This document shows positions 51,590 through 59,124 of a stretch of 64,000 bases of DNA, in pieces. Made by a program: the position numbers and the translations under genes. A model generated the notes under the pieces. That model did not search any database. It was not told the origin of the DNA and saw nothing but the letters and a program-made list of their open reading frames with translations. Origin of the DNA: Chryseomicrobium palamuruense (GTDB taxonomy: Bacteria > Bacillota > Bacilli > Bacillales_A > Planococcaceae). How positions within the stretch are numbered: position 1 is the first letter of the stretch; the number at the start of each line of letters is the position of its first letter. The stretch spans positions 62,001-126,000 of the forward strand of contig NZ_JBHSEF010000023.1 of assembly GCF_042649045.1 (NCBI RefSeq). The letters are read 5' to 3'.

Positions 51590-51778
51590 CACTTCATCAC
51601 CTCATTCGCAAATAGTTTCTATCCTTATCATACCCTTCTCACCCTCTCCGTAATCCTTAGGTGTATGGGTCGAGTGCAAACTGATAAATTGTTTTAATTT
51701 TACAACTACGGGTTGACGCTCTCTAAAAGGAACGCGTACAATTTTTACGTAGACATCATGAGAGTGGAGGAAGGAAAG

Positions 51779-51934
51779 ATGAATTTTGATCATTTGATTG
51801 CCCCTGAGTACTACAAACTTACAAGTGAACTTGAAGTTTATAAAGAAGATGATCAACGAATTGCCATTCGGTGGATGGATGACCAGGGATCACACCTAGA
51901 TGTTTCGTATAAAGAACTTTCCACAAAGAAGTAA
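51779..51934 (+). pseudogene. 5' remnant of an acyl-CoA synthetase (AMP-dependent ligase) gene
   Basis: 51 codons with GGAGGAAGGAAAG before the ATG. The product reads MNFDHLIAPEYYKLTSELEV and then RIAIRWMDDQGSHLDVSYKE, which matches the first 50 residues of acyl-CoA ligases (APExYxLxSE... ALxWxDExG...YxEL, recalled from the family). The frame stops just where the enzyme would continue, and a terminator follows. Most likely a truncated remnant; a functional micro-protein is possible. Confidence 0.55.
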
Positions 51935-51936
51935 AC

Positions 51937-51971
51937 GAAAAACCACTTTGTCAATCGGACAAAGTGGTTTT
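51937..51971. terminator. Bidirectional terminator between the ligase remnant and ogt
   Basis: AACCACTTTGTC-CAATCG-type loop-GACAAAGTGGTT, 12-bp stem with A runs on the left and T runs on the right. The ogt stop codon lies in its loop. Confidence 0.85.
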
Positions 51972-52436
51972 ATGTTTCTGTTCATGGGCAAGAAGCCATT
52001 CTTTTCGCCAAAGGCCTCCCGCATACCCTACCATCTTCCCGCTCGCCCCAATGATACGGTGACAAGGCAAGACGACCGTAAAGGGATTCTTCCCGTTGGC
52101 TCCACCTACTGCACGCACTGCCTTCGGGCGATTCACTGTCGTGGCAATCTGTAAATACGAACCTGTTTCTCCGTAAGGAATCGTCCGTAAGCTTTCCCAC
52201 ACTTCCCGTTGAAATGGCGTACCAACTTGAGGCGCTATACAGAATGTAAAGTCTTTTCCTGTCCCTTTAAAATACGCATCAATCTCTTCATACGCTTTCT
52301 TTAGTTCCTCCGGAAGTTCGTCTGTCATAGGGAATTCAAGTGCATCCCCTTCTTCAAATAGAACTGAATGAACCGCATCCCCATCCCCTGTAATGACTAG
52401 TCGTCCAATCGGTGTCAGATAATCAACTTGTCTCAT
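51951..52436 (-). CDS. ogt: Methylated-DNA-[protein]-cysteine S-methyltransferase
   Basis: A 161-residue suicide repair protein that takes the methyl from O6-methylguanine. Active-site motif VVLPCHRIIG is near residues 122-131 with the acceptor Cys; the helix-turn-helix GSYLQIATTVNRPKAVRAVG holds the conserved arginine finger region. Length as in the Ogt group. Monocistronic; the end shares a bidirectional terminator. Confidence 0.93.
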   Translation of the reverse strand: MRQVDYLTPIGRLVITGDGDAVHSVLFEEGDALEFPMTDELPEELKKAYEEIDAYFKGTGKDFTFCIAPQVGTPFQREVWESLRTIPYGETGSYLQIATTVNRPKAVRAVGGANGKNPFTVVLPCHRIIGASGKMVGYAGGLWRKEWLLAHEQKHKTTLSD

Positions 52437-52489
52437 TCAACCCGTCTCCCTTTTCTTATCCTTCTTTCTTTAGTATACTATGAGGAACT

Positions 52490-52625
52490 GAAAGACACGA
52501 AAGTTTTCTAGGGTTCCGGAAGCTGTTGCTTTGACTGGTCCGAGAGAAAACGCATGGTGCGCCATGTACACGGAGGGACAAAAGCCTGGGAGATACTGCT
52601 GTTGCAGTGTCTTTCAGGCTTTTAC
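52490..52625 (+). ncRNA. Guanidine-I riboswitch (ykkC-yxkD class)
   Basis: The leader has the class signatures in order: CTAGGGTTCCGG, ACTGGTCCGAGAGAAAACGC, ACGGAGGGACAAAAGCC and GGGAGA. A 20-bp terminator follows (52580-52625) with arms AAAAGCCTGGGAGATACTGC and GCAGTGTCTTTCAGGCTTTT. Its 5' arm overlaps the aptamer's conserved 3' end, so guanidine binding should prevent termination and turn on the exporter genes. Confidence 0.95.
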
Positions 52626-52646
52626 TATGGAAAGGGGTAATACAAC

Positions 52647-52970
52647 ATGAAAGAATGGGGACTTCTTATAGTTGCCGCTATTTTTGAAGTGGGCTGGGTC
52701 ATCGGATTAAAGCATGCCAGTTCAGTAGTGGAATGGGGATGGACCGTAGTGGCGATTCTGATCAGTTTCGGGCTATTGATCCGCTCCGGAAAGTATTTGC
52801 CTGTCGGTACAGCGTATGCCGTATTCGTCGGTCTTGGAACGGTAGGGACTGTCATTATGGATACCGTTCTTTTTGGTCAACCTCTCGGATGGGCACAAGT
52901 CGTATTGATTGGTCTGTTGCTTGCCGGAATTATCGGCTTGAAGCAGACGACGAAAGGAGCGGAAGTCTAA
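52647..52970 (+). CDS. ykkC: SMR-family guanidinium exporter subunit YkkC
   Basis: A 107-residue four-helix small multidrug resistance protein; the essential membrane glutamate is Glu14 in IVAAIFEVGWVIGLK. It is the first of two adjacent SMR genes under a guanidine-I riboswitch, which identifies the pair as a guanidinium/H+ antiporter (Gdx type heterodimer). Its stop overlaps the ykkD start (TAATG). Confidence 0.92.
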   Translation: MKEWGLLIVAAIFEVGWVIGLKHASSVVEWGWTVVAILISFGLLIRSGKYLPVGTAYAVFVGLGTVGTVIMDTVLFGQPLGWAQVVLIGLLLAGIIGLKQTTKGAEV

Positions 52971-53287
52971 TGGCTTGGATTGCACTGATTGTGGCGGGTC
53001 TTTTGGAGATGACAGGCGTCGCTATGATGGCTCGACTACATGAAAAGAAAAATCTATCGTCTGCGCTCCTACTCGGCGCCAGCTTTACGGGCAGTTTCTT
53101 CTTCTTGTCTTTGGCGATGGAAACGTTGCCTATGGGGTTGGCCTATGCTATATGGACAGGCATTGGAGCAGCTGGCGGTGCCGTTCTCGGGATGGTTTTC
53201 TATAAAGAGTCCACTGCACCACTTCGGCTATTTTTCCTTGGACTCATAATTGCTAGTGTGATTGGTCTAAAACTTGTCAGCCCATAA
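52970..53287 (+). CDS. ykkD: SMR-family guanidinium exporter subunit YkkD
   Basis: A 105-residue four-helix protein with Glu13 in LIVAGLLEMTGVAMM as the proton/substrate site. ATG overlaps the ykkC stop by one base. It should pair with YkkC in opposite membrane orientation; the two proteins have different charge distribution in their loops, as expected for a heterodimer. Confidence 0.92.
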   Translation: MAWIALIVAGLLEMTGVAMMARLHEKKNLSSALLLGASFTGSFFFLSLAMETLPMGLAYAIWTGIGAAGGAVLGMVFYKESTAPLRLFFLGLIIASVIGLKLVSP

Positions 53288-53367
53288 AACAAGCGGGGCT
53301 TCCTGTACCTGTTGTCATAGGACCCAAAAAAGAAGTGTCTGTAGCGAATAAGTAAGGAGTGAAGTAC

Positions 53368-53490
53368 ATGGAAATTGTAGGAACATGCGCCTACTGCGGG
53401 AAAACCGTTTATTGTCAGGCAGGATTTCTTCAAGGGATTCATGAAAACGGTCAACTTTTGTGTTTTGACTGTGCAGAACAAAAATCATAG
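53368..53490 (+). CDS. Small zinc-ribbon-like protein (40 residues)
   Basis: ATG at 53368 with AAGGAGTGAAGTAC upstream. Product begins MEIVGTCAYCGKTVYCQ and contains CAYC and CFDC pairs 26 residues apart, consistent with a single zinc knuckle. It lies 80 bp after ykkD and ends inside a long inverted repeat that can act as terminator. Function unknown; it may bind zinc or a protein partner. Confidence 0.65.
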   Translation: MEIVGTCAYCGKTVYCQAGFLQGIHENGQLLCFDCAEQKS

Positions 53491-53621
53491 AGGCTGGGAC
53501 ATAAGTACAAAATATTAACCTGATTAGCTGAATACTCAATAGTAAAACCGCGTAAAATCAAGGTTCTTGAAACTTGATTATGCGCGGTTTATTCATTTTA
53601 CTGAGTTATGTCCCAGCCTCT
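53489..53621. repeat. Long inverted repeat with GGGACATAA ends
   Basis: Outer arms AGAGGCTGGGACATAA (53489-53504) and TTATGTCCCAGCCTCT (53606-53621) are perfect complements. Inner arms AACCGCGTAAAATCAAG and CTTGATTATGCGCGGTT extend the hairpin. The GAGGCTGGGACATAA end is, from memory, a common intergenic repeat in Listeria, Staphylococcus and other Bacillales. It lies between convergent genes and probably serves as a bidirectional terminator. Confidence 0.7.
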
Positions 53622-53631
53622 CTCGAATCGG

Positions 53632-54300
53632 TTATTTAAATGGGTTTTTCCACTCCATCAACATCGCCATGTTGTGAGATTCCGCATCCTCTAAATACTC
53701 TTTGACGATCCGGACCGGCGTTCTGCCGCTTCGTAACATAAATGTAATGACCGGATCTTTCCATACGCCTGCTAGAACGTTCTCCATATATTCTTCTGGT
53801 GTCGCCTCTTCCGCATAGCGGTGATAGCCTGACATCCTTCCTCCGCCAAGCAGCCGGTCTAATTGATCTGCCACTACGCGGTCATACAGTCCTTGAAGAA
53901 GAGCCTTTCCAAGGTCCAGCTGACGATAGCCAGGACGGACACAAAGATCGACAACATATAATGTAGTACCTTCCGGATCATGTGCCGAAATATCGCCTCC
54001 ACCGGTTACTTCTTCCCATGTATGATCAGGATCTTCATACGAGAAGTTTGTAAGTAAACTTGTCACAGACCCAGCCAGGATTCCCTCTACCTCCGCGCAC
54101 AATGCCCCCTCCGGATAGAGCCGGAGATGATTCTCAAGCTGTTCCTCCGTCCACAACAGTTCTTCCGGGAAAGGTGGTGGAAAGCTCTCCCGTTGGATTT
54201 GAATTAGTTCTTGAAAATCATCCGGAGTGTATGTTCGAATGGTCACCTTCACAGGACGACTCTCCTTGAAAGCATAATAGTCTTTACGGTACACCTTCAT
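53632..54300 (-). CDS. GNAT-family N-acetyltransferase
   Basis: A 222-residue acetyltransferase. The acetyl-CoA binding motif VVDLCVRPGYRQLDLGKALL (residues about 119-138) corresponds to motif A; GGGRMSGYHRYAEEATPEEY follows. Similar modules occur as the N-terminal half of YhcX-type GNAT-nitrilase fusions in Bacillus, here as a stand-alone protein. Substrate unknown. Confidence 0.85.
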   Translation of the reverse strand: MKVYRKDYYAFKESRPVKVTIRTYTPDDFQELIQIQRESFPPPFPEELLWTEEQLENHLRLYPEGALCAEVEGILAGSVTSLLTNFSYEDPDHTWEEVTGGGDISAHDPEGTTLYVVDLCVRPGYRQLDLGKALLQGLYDRVVADQLDRLLGGGRMSGYHRYAEEATPEEYMENVLAGVWKDPVITFMLRSGRTPVRIVKEYLEDAESHNMAMLMEWKNPFK

Positions 54301-54345
54301 CTCCCCCTTGTTACTCTAGTCTAAAGTAGCATACCATGGGATTGC

Positions 54346-54678
54346 TTAGGATGCCCCTTGTTTCACTTCAATTTGGCCATTGTCAGTCTTTAAGGAGATG
54401 ATGACACGACCCTCTCCAAACTTCCGCTCCTTTACCTTCTCCCCAAATATTTTCGCTTTGCCTGAATCTCGTTCCGTGCTAATGACGGCATCACTCGGAA
54501 TTCCTAGAACATTTACTTCGATCGAACCACTATCCGATGCAATCTCTTGATCTGTCTTCCCATCAGCTCTTCCATTTGCAAAATATTCTTTCATATCGCT
54601 CACTATTTCTTGACGGTCTTCTGATCAAAGTGTCTGTAGTGCTGCTACTAACTTCTCAATAAATTGTTGTTCACTCAT
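54346..54678 (-). pseudogene. HAAS/DUF1700-DUF4097 gene with in-frame stop and internal deletion
   Basis: The frame opens at an ATG (54676-54678) overlapping the padR stop (ATGAGTGA), runs MSEQQFIEKLVAALQTL, then hits TGA at 54625-54627. It continues in frame as SEDRQEIVSDMKEYFANGRA, a typical HAAS domain that would read LSxEDRQE. At about residue 45 the sequence jumps to DUF4097-like beta-strand repeats (SGSIEVNVLG). Such PadR-coupled proteins are usually longer, so both a nonsense change and a deletion are likely. Restart at GTG 54603 lacks a ribosome binding site. Confidence 0.7.
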
Positions 54679-54997
54679 TTATTTCATCCCCTTTTTGTAA
54701 TAAATGTTGTACAGCTTTTACAAAAGTCTCCCACTCTTCCTTTTGTTCCAAACAATACACTGTGCCCTGCTCTGTCATTCGGTAATATTTTCTCGGAGGC
54801 CCTCCAACCGAGTCCATTAGGTACGTTTCGAAATACCCTTCGGCGGTCAATTTACGTAAAAGTGGATAGACAGCTCCTTCAGATAATTCAATCTGTTTCG
54901 ATATCGTTTGAACCAATTCATATCCGTACCGATCTTTTTGTTCGACCAATGCTAAGACACATAAATTCAGTACACCTTTTTTGAACTGGATATTCAA
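54671..54997 (-). CDS. PadR-family transcriptional regulator
   Basis: A 108-residue winged helix regulator: KKGVLNLCVLALVEQKDRYG, ISKQIELSEGAVYPLLRKLT as recognition helix, and the MDSVGGPPRKYYRMTEQG wing. PadR genes of this kind are commonly coupled to HAAS-domain membrane stress genes, as here (8-nt overlap with the pseudogene). It may now be an orphan regulator. It is 67 bp upstream of nothing else on its strand and is separated from crtP by a terminator. Confidence 0.88.
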   Translation of the reverse strand: MNIQFKKGVLNLCVLALVEQKDRYGYELVQTISKQIELSEGAVYPLLRKLTAEGYFETYLMDSVGGPPRKYYRMTEQGTVYCLEQKEEWETFVKAVQHLLQKGDEINE

Positions 54998-55035
54998 CTT
55001 ACACCCCCACTACTATTCAATGTATAATACTACTC

Positions 55036-55063
55036 AAAAAAAGAAAGCAGGATGTGTCCTGCT
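55036..55063 (-). terminator. Terminator of the carotenoid cluster
   Basis: AGCAGGA-CACA-TCCTGCT followed by TTCTTTTTTT on the minus strand, immediately after the crtP stop codon. Confidence 0.85.
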
Positions 55064-56539
55064 CTAGTTCCCTTTTTCTATCAGTAGGTTCGCCACATTC
55101 ATTCCGGATAACGTCACCATAGGAGACCCTCCCCCAGGATGTGTACTTCCACCGACAAAATAAAGATTGTGAATGTCTTTGCTTGTGTTACGCGGCCGAA
55201 GAAAGGCATCCTTTTTTCGGTGACTCGATAACCCGTACAAGGCACCTCTGTAGGCTCCAAACTTTTCCGCAATCTCTGCAGGCGGGATGACACGTTCCAC
55301 CACGAGATCCTTGCGAATATCGACTCCTTTTTCTTTGAGACGGTCGTAGATGATTTCTTTATACGCCTCAGCCTCATACGACGCCGACCCATCCTTTCCT
55401 AAAGCAGGTGCGTTGACCAGAATGAATAAATTATCCCCGTCCGGTGAACGTTCCCGGTCTGTCACACTCGAATTACAAATATAAATGGTCGGATCCTCCG
55501 CCATCTCGCATTTTTTGAAAATCTGTTGAAACTCTTTTTTGTAATCCGACGAATAATAGACCGTGTGATGAAACTGCGATTTACGTCGTGTCGACAACCC
55601 TGCCAAAATGACGAAAGCTGAGATAGAGGGCTCCATTTCTTCCACTTGTTTATCTGTAAACGAAGGTCGGTCTACTTCATCAATCAGTTCAGGGTACGCT
55701 TTTAGTAAATCGGCATTCATAATTACGTCGTCCCCTGACCACACAGATTGCCCATGCGAGAACAGCGTATGAATTTGTTTCATCTCAATCGCTACTTGAT
55801 CAATAGGTGTCTGAAGATGAAATTTTACGCCCAGTTCTTTCGCTACACTATGGAACGCACGAGCGATGCATACCGTTCCGCCTTTGACTGTATAGACGCC
55901 TTGAATCAATTCCAAATAAGCAATCATCGCAAATGTGGCAGGTGCTTGGTAAGGGGACGACCCAATATACGTTGCATACCGACCAAACGATTGCAAAACT
56001 GCAGGATGCTGAAAATAGCGCTTGAAGAAATGGTCCATCGACTCGAGTGGACGCACTTGTGTGAGTGCATATCCTAAGGACGGTGACAAATAATCCGTCC
56101 AGGAACGAAACGTTTTCGGAAAGAAATGGGTTTCTGACAATTCGTAAAGTCGTGTCAGTTCCTTTAGAAACGTATAGTAGTTTTTTGCCCCAATCGGATC
56201 AAGCGTTTCTAGTTGTTCAATCATTTTGTCCTTATCTCTGGATACTATGAATTCTGTGCCATCAGGAAATACATTCTTCGTATGGTGTTTCAATGGAATC
56301 AGTGTAAAGTAATCGTCCGCCCGTCTTCCGGTCTGTTCGATCACCTGTCTAAACACATGAGGCATCGTAATGGTGTTCGGCCCGAAATCAAATCCGTACG
56401 TCTTTAGTTGAACAGGCATCAATTTGCCGCCGATATGTGTGTTTTTCTCATACACGTCTACGTCAAACCCAGCATGAGCAAGTGTGATTGCAGCAGAAAG
56501 TCCACCGAGACCAGCCCCGATAATTGCTACTTTTTTCAT
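55064..56539 (-). CDS. crtP: CrtP-like diapocarotenoid terminal oxygenase
   Basis: A 491-residue FAD-dependent CrtN/CrtP-family enzyme. The N-terminal dinucleotide fold VAIIGAGLGGLSAAITLAHA is followed by EKNTHIGGKL; the C-terminal FAD motif FVGGSTHPGGGSPMVTLSGM is of the CrtP type seen in staphyloxanthin synthesis. It should oxidise a terminal methyl of diaponeurosporene or diapolycopene to an aldehyde or acid. The start at 56539 overlaps the crtQ stop (ATGA). Last gene of the cluster. Confidence 0.85.
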   Translation of the reverse strand: MKKVAIIGAGLGGLSAAITLAHAGFDVDVYEKNTHIGGKLMPVQLKTYGFDFGPNTITMPHVFRQVIEQTGRRADDYFTLIPLKHHTKNVFPDGTEFIVSRDKDKMIEQLETLDPIGAKNYYTFLKELTRLYELSETHFFPKTFRSWTDYLSPSLGYALTQVRPLESMDHFFKRYFQHPAVLQSFGRYATYIGSSPYQAPATFAMIAYLELIQGVYTVKGGTVCIARAFHSVAKELGVKFHLQTPIDQVAIEMKQIHTLFSHGQSVWSGDDVIMNADLLKAYPELIDEVDRPSFTDKQVEEMEPSISAFVILAGLSTRRKSQFHHTVYYSSDYKKEFQQIFKKCEMAEDPTIYICNSSVTDRERSPDGDNLFILVNAPALGKDGSASYEAEAYKEIIYDRLKEKGVDIRKDLVVERVIPPAEIAEKFGAYRGALYGLSSHRKKDAFLRPRNTSKDIHNLYFVGGSTHPGGGSPMVTLSGMNVANLLIEKGN

Positions 56540-57645
56540 CCGTAATACCTGCCTTTCCATTCCACTTGCTGTCCCTTTACTGATTTTCTCATAGCGGAAA
56601 CCAATAGGAGAATGAATGCAACGGAGGCAACCGGCAACAAAAATGCAAGAGCAAGTGGCTCCCGTGTGTTCAGATAGACAATTCCTGCCTGAAGGATAAT
56701 CAGTAAGTAAGGTAGTAACAAAACTCTCTCCTCCACTAGAAGAGCTGCCAGAGCAAGTATGCCGGACCCCACATAAACGACACCATAAAAAAGAATGATT
56801 CCTACGGCAAGAGGAATTGAACGTCCAATCCCATTAAAGATGTTTTTAGTGAACCCTTGCCATACTTCGGCATTCGTTTCATACATGCGGCAACTCGCAA
56901 CCGACGTGATATTGGCAATCCACATCCTGTATCCTTCTGCTTTCATACGTTTAGATATCGCCACATCTTCCACAATATTTTCTTTTACGACCGCGTGTCC
57001 GCCAATGGCCTGATAAGCACTTCGTTCGAAGAACATAAACCCTCCGTGGGCAGCTGTAGCAGGGGGCCACTTTGTCCAATTGGCAAGGAGGATGGGGAGG
57101 TGAAAGAGAACAAAAAAATGTTGCAAAGGAACGAGCAGTTTATTTAACCATGTAGGTAAAATAAATCGTGAGAAACCAGAAAGCAAAGAAATGTTCTTTT
57201 GTTGCATCAATCCAAGTGCCCGCTCTACGGCTTCTGGTTGTATCCGGACATCGGCATCTAAAAACAGCAGATAGTCTCCTTTTGCCGCCTCACTCAATTG
57301 ATGACAGGCAAAGACTTTGCCTATCCACTTTTCAGGCTTTGGTTTTCCCTGTAGAACCTTAAATCTTGCGTCTCCTCGAACGGCAAGTTCTAATGCGGAA
57401 GAAGTCCCATCAGTGGATTCATCGTCAAGAAAGAACACCTCTATATGCTTATACGTTTGTTTCTTTACACTGTCTACCATCCCCTTGACGTTACGCACCT
57501 CATTTCGCATAGGTACGAGAACGGAGACCAGTGGAACTCCCTCTATCCTTCGTATCTTAGATAGGTTCGGCAGCAATAGACTGTGAACTAGCGTAATGAC
57601 AACAAAACTTAAAAGTATATAACTAAACCACAATGTCCACTCCAT
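56536..57645 (-). CDS. crtQ: Carotenoid glycosyltransferase CrtQ-like
   Basis: A 369-residue family 2 glycosyltransferase. An N-terminal membrane anchor is followed by VSVLVPMRNEVRNVKGMVDS, the FFLDDESTDGTS motif, the metal-binding FLDADVRI (DXD type) and EDVAISKRMKAEGYR as the acceptor-side motif; about three hydrophobic segments close the protein. It should attach a sugar to the carotenoid acid or hydroxyl. Between the acyltransferase (12-bp gap) and crtP (4-nt overlap). Confidence 0.85.
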   Translation of the reverse strand: MEWTLWFSYILLSFVVITLVHSLLLPNLSKIRRIEGVPLVSVLVPMRNEVRNVKGMVDSVKKQTYKHIEVFFLDDESTDGTSSALELAVRGDARFKVLQGKPKPEKWIGKVFACHQLSEAAKGDYLLFLDADVRIQPEAVERALGLMQQKNISLLSGFSRFILPTWLNKLLVPLQHFFVLFHLPILLANWTKWPPATAAHGGFMFFERSAYQAIGGHAVVKENIVEDVAISKRMKAEGYRMWIANITSVASCRMYETNAEVWQGFTKNIFNGIGRSIPLAVGIILFYGVVYVGSGILALAALLVEERVLLLPYLLIILQAGIVYLNTREPLALAFLLPVASVAFILLLVSAMRKSVKGQQVEWKGRYYG

Positions 57646-57657
57646 CGAACCCCCCCT

Positions 57658-58314
57658 TTATATCTTGATGTAGTCCTCTACTTGTTCATGGATAACGTCC
57701 TGTCGTACTTGATTGAGCTGCTGCTCCAGCAAGCGTTCAAGTGCTTCTGTTTTCTGTTTCCTCGTTTCACCTTCTAAGTCATGAAAGTAGACAGGTGATC
57801 CTCCCTGGATGGCTACTTCGCCTTTCTGGTGATGACCATATGAATAATAGAAGGTAAGAGGGATAATAGGCACTTTCGGAAGTTGACTGGCAAGATGCCC
57901 TACACCTGTCTCCAGTTTCAACGGTCGTTTTTCTTGATGATATTCATCGCCTTGTGGAAAAATCCAAATACTCTTTCCTTCTTTTAAGAGTTGCTTAGAA
58001 TAACTGAGGGCTTCCACAATATCTCGACGAGAGGTTTTCTTCACGGAGTAGGCGCCAATCCATTGAAAATACCAGAATTTCTTGAGGCCTTCTTCATGCA
58101 TTAAAATATAGACAACTCGGTCAATTACCGTGTGACGTAAGTGAAAGTAGAGAAGACCATCCCACCAGGAAGAATGATTCGCAATATAAATTGCCGGAGA
58201 CGGATAGGGGTCCTCTCCCTTCCAGTAGATGGTGTGAAAGTGACTTCGTAACTGTCTGTGCGTAATTTGCCGCATAATCGCTTCAAACCATCGCTTCCGG
58301 TTGGCACGAATCAT
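57658..58314 (-). CDS. PlsC-type acyltransferase (CrtO-like, carotenoid ester formation)
   Basis: A 218-residue 1-acylglycerol-phosphate acyltransferase-fold protein. The catalytic HX4D is His47-Asp52 in IANHSSWWDG; the substrate motif is IFPQGDEY, and PIIPLTFYYSYG is motif IV. In this position it probably acylates the sugar of the glycosyl carotenoid, as the acyltransferase of related Bacillales clusters does. Overlaps the cruF-like stop by 4 nt. Confidence 0.8.
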   Translation of the reverse strand: MIRANRKRWFEAIMRQITHRQLRSHFHTIYWKGEDPYPSPAIYIANHSSWWDGLLYFHLRHTVIDRVVYILMHEEGLKKFWYFQWIGAYSVKKTSRRDIVEALSYSKQLLKEGKSIWIFPQGDEYHQEKRPLKLETGVGHLASQLPKVPIIPLTFYYSYGHHQKGEVAIQGGSPVYFHDLEGETRKQKTEALERLLEQQLNQVRQDVIHEQVEDYIKI

Positions 58315-59075
58315 GACTCCTTCAGTCTCCTTTCTGCAAATCCATAAAGAACGCCTGTTAAGAAGAAGCTAAGGAAAATGGCTCCCCACAATCCCCCTGC
58401 AGCCATCGCGGTCACGATGAACATGAAGATCATCATGCCGTATAACCAATAGGTCCGCCTTTCCCATCTTTCAAAATCCGTTTGACGTTCCTCTCGTTTT
58501 TCCATTCCCCAAATGACCGCATGAAGAAGAAAAGCGACGACAAACCATCCCATAAAATTGGTCCATGGAATGTCATAGTATAGGCCACCCTCCCGCCAAA
58601 TCCAATATTCATTCGCTTTAAAAGCGACCGGATCAATGATAAGGTCCATGACAACCGCAGCCAAGCTTCCCAACACAACATACCAAACGCCTCCGGAAGG
58701 GGTGATACGTTTCGTCAGAGCATGCGTGGAGGCGATGACAAGAAGCCAAGCGAAACCAATCGTGAATGGAATCATTCCAAATAGTTTATATCCAAACCGA
58801 TCTGTATAATCGTACTCTCCAAATAAAATTCCATAAGCAGAACCTAAGTACTCCATAAAAGAAGAGAATATGTAGATAACAAAGACAACAACGGTTGCTT
58901 TGGCTGGGGGAAAGAGATGATAGAAATACAGAACCCCTATGAGTCCAGCCAATACTAAAAAGACGGAATTTGCCCATTCAAGCCAACTTGGTAAAAGGGC
59001 AAAGCCGACAAGAATCACGCCGACCGCATACCAAAACAAAAAGAGTAAGTAGATGCGGTCTTTCCACTTCGACAT
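58311..59075 (-). CDS. CruF-like carotenoid hydratase (DUF422 family)
   Basis: A 254-residue polytopic protein with about seven membrane helices. Segments such as FSSFMEYLGSAYGILFGEYD and ITPSGGVWYVVLGSLAAVVM, then DLIIDPVAFK, match the carotenoid biosynthesis (CruF/bisanhydrobacterioruberin hydratase) family. CruF adds water at the psi-end 1,2 double bond, giving a tertiary hydroxyl that a glycosyltransferase can use. A terminator separates it from crtM. Confidence 0.78.
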   Translation of the reverse strand: MSKWKDRIYLLFLFWYAVGVILVGFALLPSWLEWANSVFLVLAGLIGVLYFYHLFPPAKATVVVFVIYIFSSFMEYLGSAYGILFGEYDYTDRFGYKLFGMIPFTIGFAWLLVIASTHALTKRITPSGGVWYVVLGSLAAVVMDLIIDPVAFKANEYWIWREGGLYYDIPWTNFMGWFVVAFLLHAVIWGMEKREERQTDFERWERRTYWLYGMMIFMFIVTAMAAGGLWGAIFLSFFLTGVLYGFAERRLKES

Positions 59076-59097
59076 ACCTCCACATCCTTTCTCTAGT

Positions 59098-59124
59098 GAA
59101 AAAACACCCGGAGGCGGGTGTTTT
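59098..59124 (-). terminator. Terminator between crtM and the cruF-like gene
   Basis: AAAACACCCG-CCTC-CGGGTGTTTT followed by TTCAC on the minus strand, at the crtM stop codon. It could split the cluster into an early (desaturase/synthase) and a late (modification) unit. Confidence 0.7.

Noticed and set aside
52733..53287. 184-codon plus-strand frame over ykkC-ykkD
   Set aside because: Its first part is out of frame with ykkC and its second part is simply ykkD; the TAATG overlap of ykkC and ykkD explains the region.
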